Positions 16,225-24,497 of a DNA stretch of 59,473 bases are shown here, one piece after another. Source of the stretch: SHZI01 sp031409515. Its GTDB lineage: Bacteria; Pseudomonadota; Gammaproteobacteria; Steroidobacterales; GCA-2729495. A program made the position numbers and the translations under genes. The DNA lies in contig JANNXJ010000003.1 of assembly GCA_031409515.1 (NCBI GenBank), forward strand, positions 1 through 59,473, read 5' to 3'. Each line of letters opens with the position of its first letter. Positions within the stretch are counted from its first letter, which is position 1. The notes under the pieces are model-generated. The model ran no database searches. It was not told the DNA's origin and worked only from the letters and a program-made list of their open reading frames with translations.

Positions 16225-16813
16225 AGTTCCCGCCCAGCATCGCCGCCAGCGCGGCCCGGGCCTGGTCCAGACCCACTTTCGAGGTCGCCGAGAACAGCTG
16301 GACACTCACCCGCAGATCCTGCAATTCCCGCTGCGCTGCACTGAGCGCGGCAGCCGCTTCCTGCCGCGACAGCTTGTCCGCCTTGGTGAGCAGCACATGG
16401 AGCTGACAGTCCAGCGCCCGGCCCCAGTCCAGCATCTGCAGGTCAAATTCGAGAATCCCACGACGGCTGTCCACCACGACCATCAGGCCAGCGAGGGATT
16501 GCCGACTATCGAAATAGTCGCCGAGCAGTTCGCGCCAGCCTTCGCGCATTTCCTTGGAAACCCGGGCGTAGCCGTAGTCCGGCAGGTCCACGAGCCGCTG
16601 GCCCTCGGCCAGGGCAAAGAAGTTGATGAGCTGGGTGCGGCCGGGGGTCTTGCTGGTGCGCGCGAAATCCCGGCGGTTCAGGATGGTGTTGATGGCGCTG
16701 GACTTGCCGGCGTTGGAACGCCCGGCGAAGGCCACCTCGGCGCCCTCGTCCGGCAGGAACTGGGCCGCACGGGCCGCGCTGATGACAAACCGGGCCTCGG
16801 GATACAGGGACAT
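16211..16813 (-). CDS. engB: Ribosome-biogenesis GTPase EngB (YsxC/YihA)
   Basis: Essential small GTPase needed for assembly of the large ribosomal subunit. The 200-residue protein has G1 GRSNAGKSS (31-39), a G2 segment TSKTPGRTQ, G3 DLPDYG, G4 TKAD and G5 SATS. ATG 16813 (MSLYPEARF) is chosen over upstream in-frame codons because it gives the normal family start. The final residues (GHA) and the TAA stop are encoded inside the 37-bp inverted repeat, so the C-terminus was set by the insertion. Confidence 0.95.
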   Translation of the reverse strand: MSLYPEARFVISAARAAQFLPDEGAEVAFAGRSNAGKSSAINTILNRRDFARTSKTPGRTQLINFFALAEGQRLVDLPDYGYARVSKEMREGWRELLGDYFDSRQSLAGLMVVVDSRRGILEFDLQMLDWGRALDCQLHVLLTKADKLSRQEAAAALSAAQRELQDLRVSVQLFSATSKVGLDQARAALAAMLGGNWGHA

Positions 16814-16906
16814 CTGGGTGGCTCGGCTGGGACGCTGGTGTACAATTCCGCGCGGTCGGAGTCTAGCACGGGGCTCCAAGCACATTTCCCTTACAGAACA
16901 AGCGTT

Positions 16907-17560
16907 ATGGATGCTCTGAAACCTTCAACAAACAGCCCCTTTTCCGCCCTCCTGCCGCTCCTGATTGCCGGCGTCCTGCTGTCCGGTTCCACTCTGTCCG
17001 GTTCCGCCCTGGCTGCCGGCTCTGCAGAAGCCGGCAAGGTGAAGTCGGTGACCTGCTCCGCGTGCCACGGGATGGACGGGAACAGCCTCAATCCCGAGTG
17101 GCCCACCATTGCAGGCCAGCACGAGAGCTACCTGATCAAGGCGCTGAACGCCTTCAAGAGTGGCGCCCGACAGAACGTCCTGATGAGTGGCATGGCCATG
17201 CCGCTCTCGGCTGAGGACATCCAGGACCTCGCCGCCTACTTCGCCGAGCAGAAGCCCGCACCCGGCGTGGCCGACCCGGCCCTGGTAACCGCCGGCGAAC
17301 GCCTGTACCGCGGCGGCAACAAGGACACCGGTGTGCCGGCCTGCCTTGCCTGCCACGGCCCAACGGGTCAGGGCAATCCGGCGGCCAGCTGGCCCAGCAT
17401 CGCCGGTCAGCACGCGACCTACGCTGCCGCCCAGCTCAAGGCTTATCGGGCCAAGGAGCGCTCGACCGACGGTGACACGCAGATGATGCGTAACGTCGCA
17501 GCCCAGCTCACCGATGACGAAATCAAATCCGTGACGTCTTACATTCAGGGCCTGCGCTGA
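16907..17560 (+). CDS. Dihaem cytochrome c4
   Basis: Periplasmic electron carrier of the c4 type that feeds terminal oxidases. The 217-residue precursor has a signal peptide ending near ALAAGSA, and two class-I cytochrome domains with haem motifs CSACH (50-54) and CLACH (146-150). The surrounding MAMPLSAEDIQDLAAYFA and its repeat-like counterpart are family-typical. It is divergent from engB; a possible -10 TACAAT lies at 16841. It precedes dsbA, the common gammaproteobacterial order. Confidence 0.94.
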   Translation: MDALKPSTNSPFSALLPLLIAGVLLSGSTLSGSALAAGSAEAGKVKSVTCSACHGMDGNSLNPEWPTIAGQHESYLIKALNAFKSGARQNVLMSGMAMPLSAEDIQDLAAYFAEQKPAPGVADPALVTAGERLYRGGNKDTGVPACLACHGPTGQGNPAASWPSIAGQHATYAAAQLKAYRAKERSTDGDTQMMRNVAAQLTDDEIKSVTSYIQGLR

Positions 17561-17591
17561 CGCGCGGCGTTGTCAGTTAGAGGGACTATCC

Positions 17592-18455
17592 ATGATGCGG
17601 CTTCGATTCCTGGTACTTGCGACGGTTCTGAGCGTGGTCACCGCCTGCGGCAAGGCGCCAGCGCCCGCTTCGACAAACCCCACCGCCGAGACGGCGCCGA
17701 TTGCGGCTCCCGCCCCGGCCCCGGATGCCGCCGCGGAATCCGCGCCGGTGGTCGCTGCCGTGGAGGAATCGGCCGGGACTGATGCCGCCAAGGTGGCGCC
17801 AGCGTCGGCAGACACCTCCGCCCTGGGCAAGGAAATCGTCCTTGCCGATAACTCCGCGCCGGCGGCCAAGACCGACTGGCAGTACGAGGAAGGCAAGCAC
17901 TTCAGCGCCCTCCCCACGGCTCAGGGCACCAGCAGCTCCCCCGGCAAGATCGAGGTTGCCGAGGTGTTCTGGTACGGCTGCTCCCACTGCTACAACCTGG
18001 AACCACTGATCGCTGAATGGGTGAAGAAGCTGCCTGCGGATGTGAGCTTCGTGCGCATCCCGGTCATGTGGAACCCCACCAACGAGATTCATGCCAGGGT
18101 CTATTACACGGCCGACGCCCTGGGCAAGCTCGACCAGATCACCTCGGCCATGTTCCGGGCCATCCACGTCGAGAGCCGGCCGATGACGGAAGAAAAAGAC
18201 ATCCAGCAGCTCTTCGAGCAGGCAGGAGTGTCAGCGGCTGACTTCAACAAGACCTTCCGGTCCTTCTCGGTCGACAGCCAGCTGAAACGGGCCAAGGACC
18301 TGACCGTGAAGTACCGGGTGCAGGGCGTCCCCCTGCTGGTGATCGATGGCAAGTACACAACCAATGGCCCCGAGATCCGGAACCAGCAGGACCTGCTGGC
18401 GGTTACTGAGGAACTGATCCAGCGGGAGCGTCAGCAGGCCGGACCTCGCAGTTGA
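17592..18455 (+). CDS. dsbA: Lipoprotein thiol:disulfide oxidoreductase DsbA, CSHC active site
   Basis: Introduces disulfide bonds into periplasmic proteins. The 287-residue precursor has a lipobox (VVTAC, Cys19) and a long Ala/Pro/Glu-rich linker to about residue 90. A DsbA thioredoxin domain follows, with active site C130-S-H-C133 and the cis-proline loop GVPLLV. Most DsbA enzymes have CPHC; the Ser in place of Pro should change redox potential. The lipid anchor probably holds it to a membrane. Its 3' end overlaps convergent moaE by 53 bases. Confidence 0.92.
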   Translation: MMRLRFLVLATVLSVVTACGKAPAPASTNPTAETAPIAAPAPAPDAAAESAPVVAAVEESAGTDAAKVAPASADTSALGKEIVLADNSAPAAKTDWQYEEGKHFSALPTAQGTSSSPGKIEVAEVFWYGCSHCYNLEPLIAEWVKKLPADVSFVRIPVMWNPTNEIHARVYYTADALGKLDQITSAMFRAIHVESRPMTEEKDIQQLFEQAGVSAADFNKTFRSFSVDSQLKRAKDLTVKYRVQGVPLLVIDGKYTTNGPEIRNQQDLLAVTEELIQRERQQAGPRS

Positions 18456-18858
18456 TCCAGCCGGAGTCTCCCTCGGCGTAGTGCTCCTTCTTCCAGATCG
18501 GGACCCGGGACTTCACTTCGTCGATGATGTAGCGGCAGGCGGCAAAGGCCGCATCCCGATGGGCGGCGGTCACGCCCACCCACACGGCCAGGTCGCCGAT
18601 GTCGAGGACGCCAAGGCGGTGTACGCAGTGCGCCCTGGCAATCGGGAAACGGGCCAGGGCTTCGGCAACGACCCGGTCGCCTTCCTTGATTCCCAGGGCC
18701 TCATAGCCCTCGTATTCCAGGCGGATGACGCCGCGACCCTCATTGTGGTTCCGCACCCAGCCCTCGAAGCTGGCATACCCGCCGGCCACGGGATCCGCGA
18801 CCAGAGCGCGAAAGTCTTCCGGAGCGAAGGCTTCCCGGCTGAAGGCGAAGTGACTCAC
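18403..18858 (-). CDS. moaE: Molybdopterin synthase catalytic subunit
   Basis: Large subunit of molybdopterin synthase, which adds two sulfurs to precursor Z using thiocarboxylated MoaD. The 151-residue protein has family landmarks ASFEGWVRNHNEGR, LEYEGYEALG, HRLG and the lysine-rich active-site segment SRVPIWKKEHY. It overlaps moaD by four bases. Its 3' end lies inside the convergent dsbA gene. Confidence 0.94.
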   Translation of the reverse strand: MSHFAFSREAFAPEDFRALVADPVAGGYASFEGWVRNHNEGRGVIRLEYEGYEALGIKEGDRVVAEALARFPIARAHCVHRLGVLDIGDLAVWVGVTAAHRDAAFAACRYIIDEVKSRVPIWKKEHYAEGDSGWINCEVRPADAPAGSVPQ

Positions 18859-19094
18859 CCGCCCGCCACGGGGGGTATGAAGACGACGAAATCCCCGTCC
18901 TTGAGTGGCGCTGTCCAGTCCCGGAACTCGTCGTTGACAGCCACCTTCACCCGGCCAACTTCAGGGAAGGCGTAGCGCTGGTCCAGTTCGGCATAGAGCT
19001 GGCCCACGGTCGTGGCCGAGGTGGTCAGGTCTTCCCGGGCGCGACCCACGTGCTCCCGCAGCACGGCGAAGTATTCAATCTGGACGGCAACCAT
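18855..19094 (-). CDS. moaD: Molybdopterin synthase sulfur carrier
   Basis: Small ubiquitin-like subunit whose C-terminal glycine is thiocarboxylated to deliver sulfur to MoaE. The 79 residues end in the diagnostic PPVAGG. It is coupled to moaE by an ATGA overlap and lies three bases after the MobA-like gene, so all three probably share a transcript. Confidence 0.92.
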   Translation of the reverse strand: MVAVQIEYFAVLREHVGRAREDLTTSATTVGQLYAELDQRYAFPEVGRVKVAVNDEFRDWTAPLKDGDFVVFIPPVAGG

Positions 19095-19097
19095 CGC

Positions 19098-19682
19098 TCA
19101 TTGTGCCGGAGCCGCTTCGAGCCGCGCCAGATCTTCCGGCGTATCCACGTCCAGTGCCGCGTGGGGCATGTCGACGGTGGCGCGTTCCGTGTGCCACTCG
19201 AGGAGGCTGCGGGCCCCCTGATCACCCCGGAGCGCTGCCAGCTGGGGCCAGAAAGCGCGGGGAATGATGACGGGCGGTCCCAGCCTGTCATTAAATCCGG
19301 CGGCGGCAATCAGCTCGGGCTCGACCTGCCAGGCGGCGATCAGTGCGTCGAGATCCTCTGCCGTAACAGCAGGCTGGTCACAAAGAAGGATGAGCACCGC
19401 GTCGGCTTCCGGCGGCAGGGCCGCCACGCCGCTCACGAGAGAAGTGGACAGACCGCGGGCCCAGTCTGGGTTTTCCACCAGCGTCGCCGCTTCGCCCGCC
19501 AGGGCTGCACGGACGCCAGCCGCAGACGGCCCGACGACCACATGCACGCCAGCGGGACAGCGGGGCGCAAGTAACCGGACCCCGCGCCAGACCAGGGGTT
19601 TGCCCCGGTAAGGCGCCAGTACTTTCGGTGAGCCGAAGCGCGAGGCCCCTCCAGCCGCCAGTAGCAGTCCTGCCAGTGTCAT
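19098..19682 (-). CDS. MobA/MocA-like molybdenum cofactor nucleotidyltransferase
   Basis: A 194-residue nucleotidyltransferase with the N-terminal loop LAAGGASRFGSPK and the metal-binding segment ILLCDQPAV. The CDQP motif is typical of MocA, which attaches CMP to molybdopterin for enzymes of the xanthine dehydrogenase type. MobA, which attaches GMP, is the alternative. Position beside moaD-moaE supports a cofactor role. It overlaps the preceding gene by four bases. Confidence 0.85.
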   Translation of the reverse strand: MTLAGLLLAAGGASRFGSPKVLAPYRGKPLVWRGVRLLAPRCPAGVHVVVGPSAAGVRAALAGEAATLVENPDWARGLSTSLVSGVAALPPEADAVLILLCDQPAVTAEDLDALIAAWQVEPELIAAAGFNDRLGPPVIIPRAFWPQLAALRGDQGARSLLEWHTERATVDMPHAALDVDTPEDLARLEAAPAQ

Positions 19683-20734
19683 GCCATGCCTCCAGATTTC
19701 TGCCAGTTGTAGGGATCCCAGGCGACGGGCGCCGAGGTCAGCGCTGCTTCAAGCTCCAGGAGAAATGAGTCGAGATCGATTGTGGACGCTGTGCCGTCCG
19801 GACGATACAGGCGGGGCGCGGTACCCGTCGGATCCTCGGCAACCCAGCCGGGGTCCCCCTCCAGTTCATTCAGCCGCGTGGCGAGCCCCTCCAGGCGCAC
19901 GCGCAAGGCCACGCGGCGGGTCGCCAGCTGCACCCAGCTCTCGTACCGGTACTCAAACTCATAGTGGTTGCCCTGGACCCGCAGGATCCGGGAACACTGG
20001 GTCGCGCTGTTGATGGCAAAGGGGTGAACCGCCGCAGACTCGTCCCGCAGGTAGCGCCGGGCCGTCCGGCGCCGGAGGTAGGTCGGAATCCGGACCACCG
20101 CCAGGTCCAGCGCTGGTGATTCCACCAGCGTGACGATGCCATCAGCCAGGAGGGCGCGACTGGCTGTCAGGTGTTCATCCTGGAGCGCCCACAGATCACC
20201 GTAGCGGTGCCAGCCCGTGCGGAGATCCCGCAGCAGCGGCGGCAGCGATTCCAGCAGCGCGGTATACAGCGCCGCCACCCGGTCAGGCTCCGCAAAGACC
20301 TCTGCAGGCAATGGGGAAACCTCAGGGTCCGTGAGCGCCTCGATGGCGAAACAGAGCCGCGCTGCTTCCGGGCTGGTGACCACACCGAAGTCCCCGGCAA
20401 AGGAAGCGGCAATCAGCAGGTCCCGGTCTTGCAGCGCGGATTCCGGCTCGGCAACGGCATACATGCTGAACAGGCCGTCTTCATCGAAGTGATTGTTCGT
20501 CACCCAGGGCACGGCCTGGTGCAGGTGGGAGGCATCCAGGTAGGCGAACACCGTGGCCGTGGAGGTGTCCCGACGCACTTCAGGTGGGGACTGGTTGTTC
20601 GGCCAGTGGGAAAGGGTGAGTAGCGTCGAGGGCAACGGCGGACCGTCGACCACGATATTGGGCAGCGCGCGGGCTGCCGCATAGGGCGTGAACTTCGCCG
20701 GCGGCGGCGTCAGAAGCGGCGGGCGATCAGGCAC
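19679..20734 (-). CDS. Uncharacterised protein (DUF6687-like)
   Basis: A soluble 351-residue protein that I recognise only as resembling an uncharacterised family. Landmarks are LPNIVVDGPPLPSTLLTLSH, DTSTATVF, NNHFDEDGLFSMYA and a run FAGDFGVVTSPEAARL. The GTG at 20734 is chosen because it overlaps the upstream membrane-protein gene by only 25 bases; a longer frame starts at 20887 inside that gene. No catalytic motif can be assigned. It overlaps the MocA-like gene by four bases, so it may be cotranscribed with the molybdopterin genes. Confidence 0.7.
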   Translation of the reverse strand: MPDRPPLLTPPPAKFTPYAAARALPNIVVDGPPLPSTLLTLSHWPNNQSPPEVRRDTSTATVFAYLDASHLHQAVPWVTNNHFDEDGLFSMYAVAEPESALQDRDLLIAASFAGDFGVVTSPEAARLCFAIEALTDPEVSPLPAEVFAEPDRVAALYTALLESLPPLLRDLRTGWHRYGDLWALQDEHLTASRALLADGIVTLVESPALDLAVVRIPTYLRRRTARRYLRDESAAVHPFAINSATQCSRILRVQGNHYEFEYRYESWVQLATRRVALRVRLEGLATRLNELEGDPGWVAEDPTGTAPRLYRPDGTASTIDLDSFLLELEAALTSAPVAWDPYNWQKSGGMA

Positions 20735-21096
20735 CCGAGCCACGCCACGACACTGAGCAGAATCACGCCCATCAGCAGGTACTGCGGGGCGGCGATGTAT
20801 TCCGCGCCCGGAGCAACTTCTGCCGGGAACACAGCCCGGAACAGGTACCAGATCGCGCCCAGTGCCGCTGGAATCAGCGTGGGCCACAGTGCGATGCCCT
20901 GGCCCTTGCCCGCGCGATTCGCGCCCCGCAAGAGCAAGGCGGAGACCAGACCACCGATCAGCATGGGCACCAGATTCAGACTGAAGACCGTCACGAGGGT
21001 CGGCGTGTTGTTGCCGAAGACGATGAGGGCCGCCACGGAGGCCGCGACCGGCAGCAGCAGCATGCCCAGGAGATTCATCTTGCCGTAGCTCGTCAT
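20710..21096 (-). CDS. Small inner-membrane protein, unknown function
   Basis: A 128-residue protein with four predicted membrane spans (around residues 8-27, 34-56, 70-90 and 105-123). No enzymatic motif was seen. It overlaps the next gene's start and seems to belong to the same minus-strand cluster. Confidence 0.7.
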   Translation of the reverse strand: MTSYGKMNLLGMLLLPVAASVAALIVFGNNTPTLVTVFSLNLVPMLIGGLVSALLLRGANRAGKGQGIALWPTLIPAALGAIWYLFRAVFPAEVAPGAEYIAAPQYLLMGVILLSVVAWLGCLIARRF

Positions 21097-21141
21097 TACC
21101 TTATTACTCCCGAAGCGCCGTCGATACGCAGACTCAAGTTC

Positions 21142-21534
21142 TCAGCCTACCACCCGGAACTCGGCCTCGTCAGCCGGCCAGCCGCCCTCGAAGCAGTAGG
21201 CTTCGAGGACCGCCAGTTTTCCGCCCCGGAGCTGGAGCAGAAACTCGGCGCGCTCCGTCAGTTGGGGATGCGCGGCGAACAGCGGGGCGAGCCGGGGCAC
21301 TGAGGACTCGTCAATGGGAAACAGGGTGTCCGGCACGGCGATGCGGGTGACAAAGCCAACGCCACTGTGGGTCCGGGAGACGACTGCGGCCCGGGTCAGC
21401 TGGGCGCGCAGGGTGTCCCGCTCAGGGGACCCGCCAAGGCGCTCGAGGATGGCCGCCAGCACGGTGCGCTCCAGGGGAGACAGGGGACCGGGCCCCTCGG
21501 TGGCGCCGGGACGTTGGGCAACAGGCTCGTGCAT
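21142..21534 (-). CDS. Hypothetical protein, 130 residues
   Basis: No recognised family. The N-terminal half is helical (LERTVLAAILERLG) and the C-terminal half suggests a small beta-rich domain ending in FEGGWPADEAEFRVVG. No signal peptide or membrane span is seen. It lies 7 bases after the DUF2784 gene in the same direction, consistent with an operon. Confidence 0.6.
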   Translation of the reverse strand: MHEPVAQRPGATEGPGPLSPLERTVLAAILERLGGSPERDTLRAQLTRAAVVSRTHSGVGFVTRIAVPDTLFPIDESSVPRLAPLFAAHPQLTERAEFLLQLRGGKLAVLEAYCFEGGWPADEAEFRVVG

Positions 21535-21541
21535 CAGACTG

Positions 21542-21946
21542 TCAGTCTAGCTGATCGCCAGTTCCGCCCCGGCGCACCGGCGGGGCAAACCACCAGACGA
21601 GCACGACGGCGGCGCCAAACAGGGAATAGACGAGCGTAAACACCCAGGTGTCGGCCTGGTAGTAGAGCAGGCGGTACAGCCAGTCCTGAATGAAGGAGGT
21701 GCCGTAGCCCGCCTCGCCGGCCCGGACCCGCAACGCCGTCTCGAGAGTCGTGAGGGGGCATTCGCTGCCGAACCAGGCCTGCAGGACCACCACGCCGATG
21801 GCTGCCAGATGCGCATAACGGAAGCTGGGCCGTCTGACCCAGGCCCAGCCGCGGGCCAGTCCCAGGAGAATCAGCAGGAAACCAAAGACCACGAAGCCAA
21901 CGAATACTCCATGGACAACGAGAACCAGGTCGGCCAGGGCAGACAT
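21542..21946 (-). CDS. DUF2784 family membrane protein
   Basis: A 134-residue protein with about four membrane spans. The family-typical opening is ADLVLVVHGVFVGFVVFG, and the conserved segment is WFGSECPLTTLETALR with a following YRLLYY. DUF2784 proteins have no known role. It is the first gene of the minus-strand group that runs to moaE. Confidence 0.88.
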   Translation of the reverse strand: MSALADLVLVVHGVFVGFVVFGFLLILLGLARGWAWVRRPSFRYAHLAAIGVVVLQAWFGSECPLTTLETALRVRAGEAGYGTSFIQDWLYRLLYYQADTWVFTLVYSLFGAAVVLVWWFAPPVRRGGTGDQLD

Positions 21947-22022
21947 CGGGGATCAGTCACTACTGCGGCGTAAGCGCAACAAAGCGTCGTTTTCCAACTC
22001 TTAGAGATGCCTGAAGCTTATG

Positions 22023-22028
22023 TATAAT
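22023..22028 (+). promoter_or_regulatory. -10 box TATAAT before the 66-residue gene
   Basis: A perfect TATAAT lies 77 bases before the ATG at 22106. The candidate -35 at 17 bases (CTTAGA) is weak, so an activator may be needed. Confidence 0.5.
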
Positions 22029-22105
22029 GCGGGCCGCACTGGACTTTTCCAAGGCTATAGTCGGCGTACGTATAAAACCACAACGCAACCAGAAGAAAAA
22101 CAACA

Positions 22106-22306
22106 ATGACTGCCCCAAAGAATCCCGGGGATGCGCGCCTGACCCCCGACTCGGAAGTCGACTTCACCGGCTACGACCCCTATATCGTGGCCCTGACTGG
22201 CGGTGGCTCCGCCGATGCGGGGGGTATTTCCGGTCGCGCCGGGGAGCACTCCCGGGCGAGCCGCAAGGCCGTCCTGATGGACTGGCTGCGGAAGCAAGGC
22301 GGCTAG
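22106..22306 (+). CDS. Small hypothetical protein, 66 residues
   Basis: A hydrophilic protein with no recognised family. It has a Gly-rich centre (ALTGGGSADAGGISGRAGE) and a basic helical end (SRASRKAVLMDWLRKQGG). It is preceded by a good -10 box and an AAGAAAAAC sequence near the start, and stands alone between genes on the other strand. Its isolation and own promoter suggest a real gene. Confidence 0.6.
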   Translation: MTAPKNPGDARLTPDSEVDFTGYDPYIVALTGGGSADAGGISGRAGEHSRASRKAVLMDWLRKQGG

Positions 22307-22492
22307 AGCCTGGGCCAAAACCACTACCTAGCGTCATAATCTAGCCGAGTTTCAGTCGGCCTCGCGGCGGCCTCAAATCCGGTAGTGGTGACATCGTGCA
22401 GGTGCAAGCCCCTCTCCCGGCACCACCCCGAAGCCACGGCCTTGTGGGGCCTTCCGCCGCCTTCTTTAGCGAGCGCAGAGTTTCTGCGTAAG

Positions 22493-23203
22493 ATGCCCCT
22501 GGGATTCGTTGAATCGTGGGATCAGACAAACGTGGCACCCCGTCCATTCCGCCTCTTTGCCTTGTCTCTGGTGGCCTTGCTGGTCTCAAACCTCGTGCTT
22601 GGCATCCTGAGCTTCGTGTTCATCCGGGACATCGACCAGCGCTACGGCCAACTGCTTGACAGTAGCCTGCCCCTGCTTAATGAAGTCCGGTCGTTGTCCT
22701 GGGAAATCACCCTGGTGCAGCGGTCGATCAATCGCTATCCCCAATATGACGCTGCGGGACGAACCGCGCTGCTGGCGACCCGCCAGAAGGCCATGGTTCA
22801 CGCAACCGAACTCCTGACCTCCCTCAGGAGCCGCGACCAGGCAAACCAGCTCGTGGATCCCCTGCAGCGCCTCGTCAACGAGCAGCTCAAGATCATGTCG
22901 GCATCAGAGCAGTGGTTCAGCCGGATTCAGGCCGGCGATCTGGCCATGGCACAACAAATCAACGTCACCACGATCCAGCCAGCCTATGAGCGCCACGCCC
23001 GGATCATCGAACAGATCGCCATGCTGATCGAGAAGAACGGCACCGACATGAACAACGCATTCAGCGCCGATGCGCAACGGTCCGGCGCGATTGTGCTGGC
23101 AATTGCCACGTGGCCGCTAACCGCCGGCCTGCTGGCAGTAGTCCTGGGACTAATCAGCATCTTGCTGCTGTTACCGCTGATCAACCGGCTGGACCACGAA
23201 TAG
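22493..23203 (+). CDS. Orphan 4-helix-bundle sensor-like membrane protein
   Basis: The 236-residue protein has a membrane span near residues 20-43 and a helical domain of about 150 residues like the 4HB ligand-binding domain of chemoreceptors (SLPLLNEVRSLSWEITLVQR). A second span lies near residues 205-228. It stops right after the second span, so no HAMP, kinase or methyl-accepting output domain follows. It may modulate a partner or be a truncated receptor. ATG 22493 gives a short cytoplasmic N-terminus. The 280 bases after it hold no gene I can support. Confidence 0.75.
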   Translation: MPLGFVESWDQTNVAPRPFRLFALSLVALLVSNLVLGILSFVFIRDIDQRYGQLLDSSLPLLNEVRSLSWEITLVQRSINRYPQYDAAGRTALLATRQKAMVHATELLTSLRSRDQANQLVDPLQRLVNEQLKIMSASEQWFSRIQAGDLAMAQQINVTTIQPAYERHARIIEQIAMLIEKNGTDMNNAFSADAQRSGAIVLAIATWPLTAGLLAVVLGLISILLLLPLINRLDHE

Positions 23204-23483
23204 CGCCATCCGCACCCAGCTGCCTGATTGTTCGCTTGGCATCCAGATCCAGCGCATCAAGCCCGGCCACCAGCAGCAGAACGGTCGGCATGAACGCATG
23301 CGACTGCCCCTTAAGCGGGACGCGACCACTCCCTCACTGGGGTGGCGGAAGATCAGCCTGAGTAACGTGGTTGCCAGCCAACTCCTGGCCTCCGGGAGGT
23401 CGAGGGCGGCGTCGAGCCCGCGCCCAACCCCTTCGCCACGATACCGGTGTAAGCCATGTCTCCGGTATGGACCATTGAGTGAT

Positions 23484-23560
23484 TGGCGCGCCCGAGAGGA
23501 TTCGAACCTCTGACCCCTGCCTTCGGAGGGCAGTACTCTATCCAGCTGAGCTACGGGCGC
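23484..23560 (-). tRNA. tRNA-Arg (anticodon CCG)
   Basis: Read on the minus strand it folds as a complete 77-base cloverleaf: acceptor GCGCCCG/CGGGCGC, anticodon stem CTGCC/GGCAG with loop CTCCGAA, T-loop TTCGAAT, and an encoded 3' CCA. The anticodon CCG reads the arginine codon CGG. Confidence 0.96.
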
Positions 23561-23698
23561 CCTTGAGAATCTGGTGCAATCCCGCGACCTGGCGGGGGCG
23601 GGATGATACCGCCCGCCGGCGCGCAACGTCCAACCGGCCCTGATGCATAGCTCTCCCGGGCTTGCCAGTCCCCGGACTGCCCGCCATGCTTTCCGCAG

Positions 23699-24418
23699 AT
23701 GCGCCCCCTCGACCTGCCCCAGGACCTGTTCCTCGATATCTTTGCGGCGGCACCAACCCGCGACCTGGAACCCGGGGAAGTCATCATCAGTGCCGGGGAG
23801 CCCGCCACCCAGGTGTTCAACATCCTGTCCGGCGTCTTGCGCGTGACCCGCACGGGCACGGACGGGCGGCGTCAGATCCTGGCGTTCCTGTTCCGCGACA
23901 ACTTCGTCGGCCTCACGGCGACGGATACCTATTTCTTCAGCGTGGAAGCCGTCACACCGGCCCGGGTGGCGTGCTCCTCCCGCCGGCAGCTCGACCTGCG
24001 GCTGGCGGAGGACCCGAAGGCCGAGCGCGCGTTCCTGAACATGATGTTTCGGGTGGTCGAGGACATGCTTGATGTCGTCTTCAGCCTGGGCCAGCGGGCG
24101 GCGATTGAGCGGCTCGCCGTGTTTCTCCTGTACCTCCGGCACTGGCGCCGCCTTAGCGACCACCTGGCCGATGACACCGATCCGCTGCTGCGGGAAATTC
24201 AGGTCCCCATGAGCCGGGAAGACATTGCCGACTTCCTGGGACTGAAGAAGGAGACGGTGAGCCGCAGTTTCCGGGATCTGGAGGAGCGGGGCCTGATCCG
24301 CCGCCTGGATACCCACCGGATCCGGGTGGATGACCTGGCCGGCCTGCGCCAGCTGGCTGGCAGCTGGGACTTCGCGTCCCCCCGGCGGCTGACCGGGGCG
24401 ACTGGCCCACCGGGCTGA
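23699..24418 (+). CDS. Crp/Fnr-family transcription regulator without an iron-sulfur cluster
   Basis: A 239-residue regulator with a cyclic-nucleotide-binding-like beta barrel (about residues 20-110), a dimer helix, and a winged helix-turn-helix (SREDIADFLGLKKETVSRSF, residues 176-195). The helix-turn-helix is close to that of FNR. FNR's N-terminal cysteines are absent; the only cysteine is in VACSSRR, so it cannot hold the oxygen-sensing 4Fe-4S cluster. It resembles the cluster-free FixK/Dnr side of the family. It is followed at 80 bases by cytochrome c5. Confidence 0.88.
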   Translation: MRPLDLPQDLFLDIFAAAPTRDLEPGEVIISAGEPATQVFNILSGVLRVTRTGTDGRRQILAFLFRDNFVGLTATDTYFFSVEAVTPARVACSSRRQLDLRLAEDPKAERAFLNMMFRVVEDMLDVVFSLGQRAAIERLAVFLLYLRHWRRLSDHLADDTDPLLREIQVPMSREDIADFLGLKKETVSRSFRDLEERGLIRRLDTHRIRVDDLAGLRQLAGSWDFASPRRLTGATGPPG

Positions 24419-24497
24419 CCCGGCAGGTTTTCCGCCGCCGTCTTGTCACTTATACTGCCGGCCCTGATTCTCCCTCAAAGCACGGATCGAGCACACC

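Noticed and set aside
19679..20887. Longer start (20887) for the 351-residue unknown protein
   Set aside because: The extra 51 residues are Arg/Gly/Ser-rich and lie inside the upstream membrane-protein gene; similarity begins only after the GTG at 20734.
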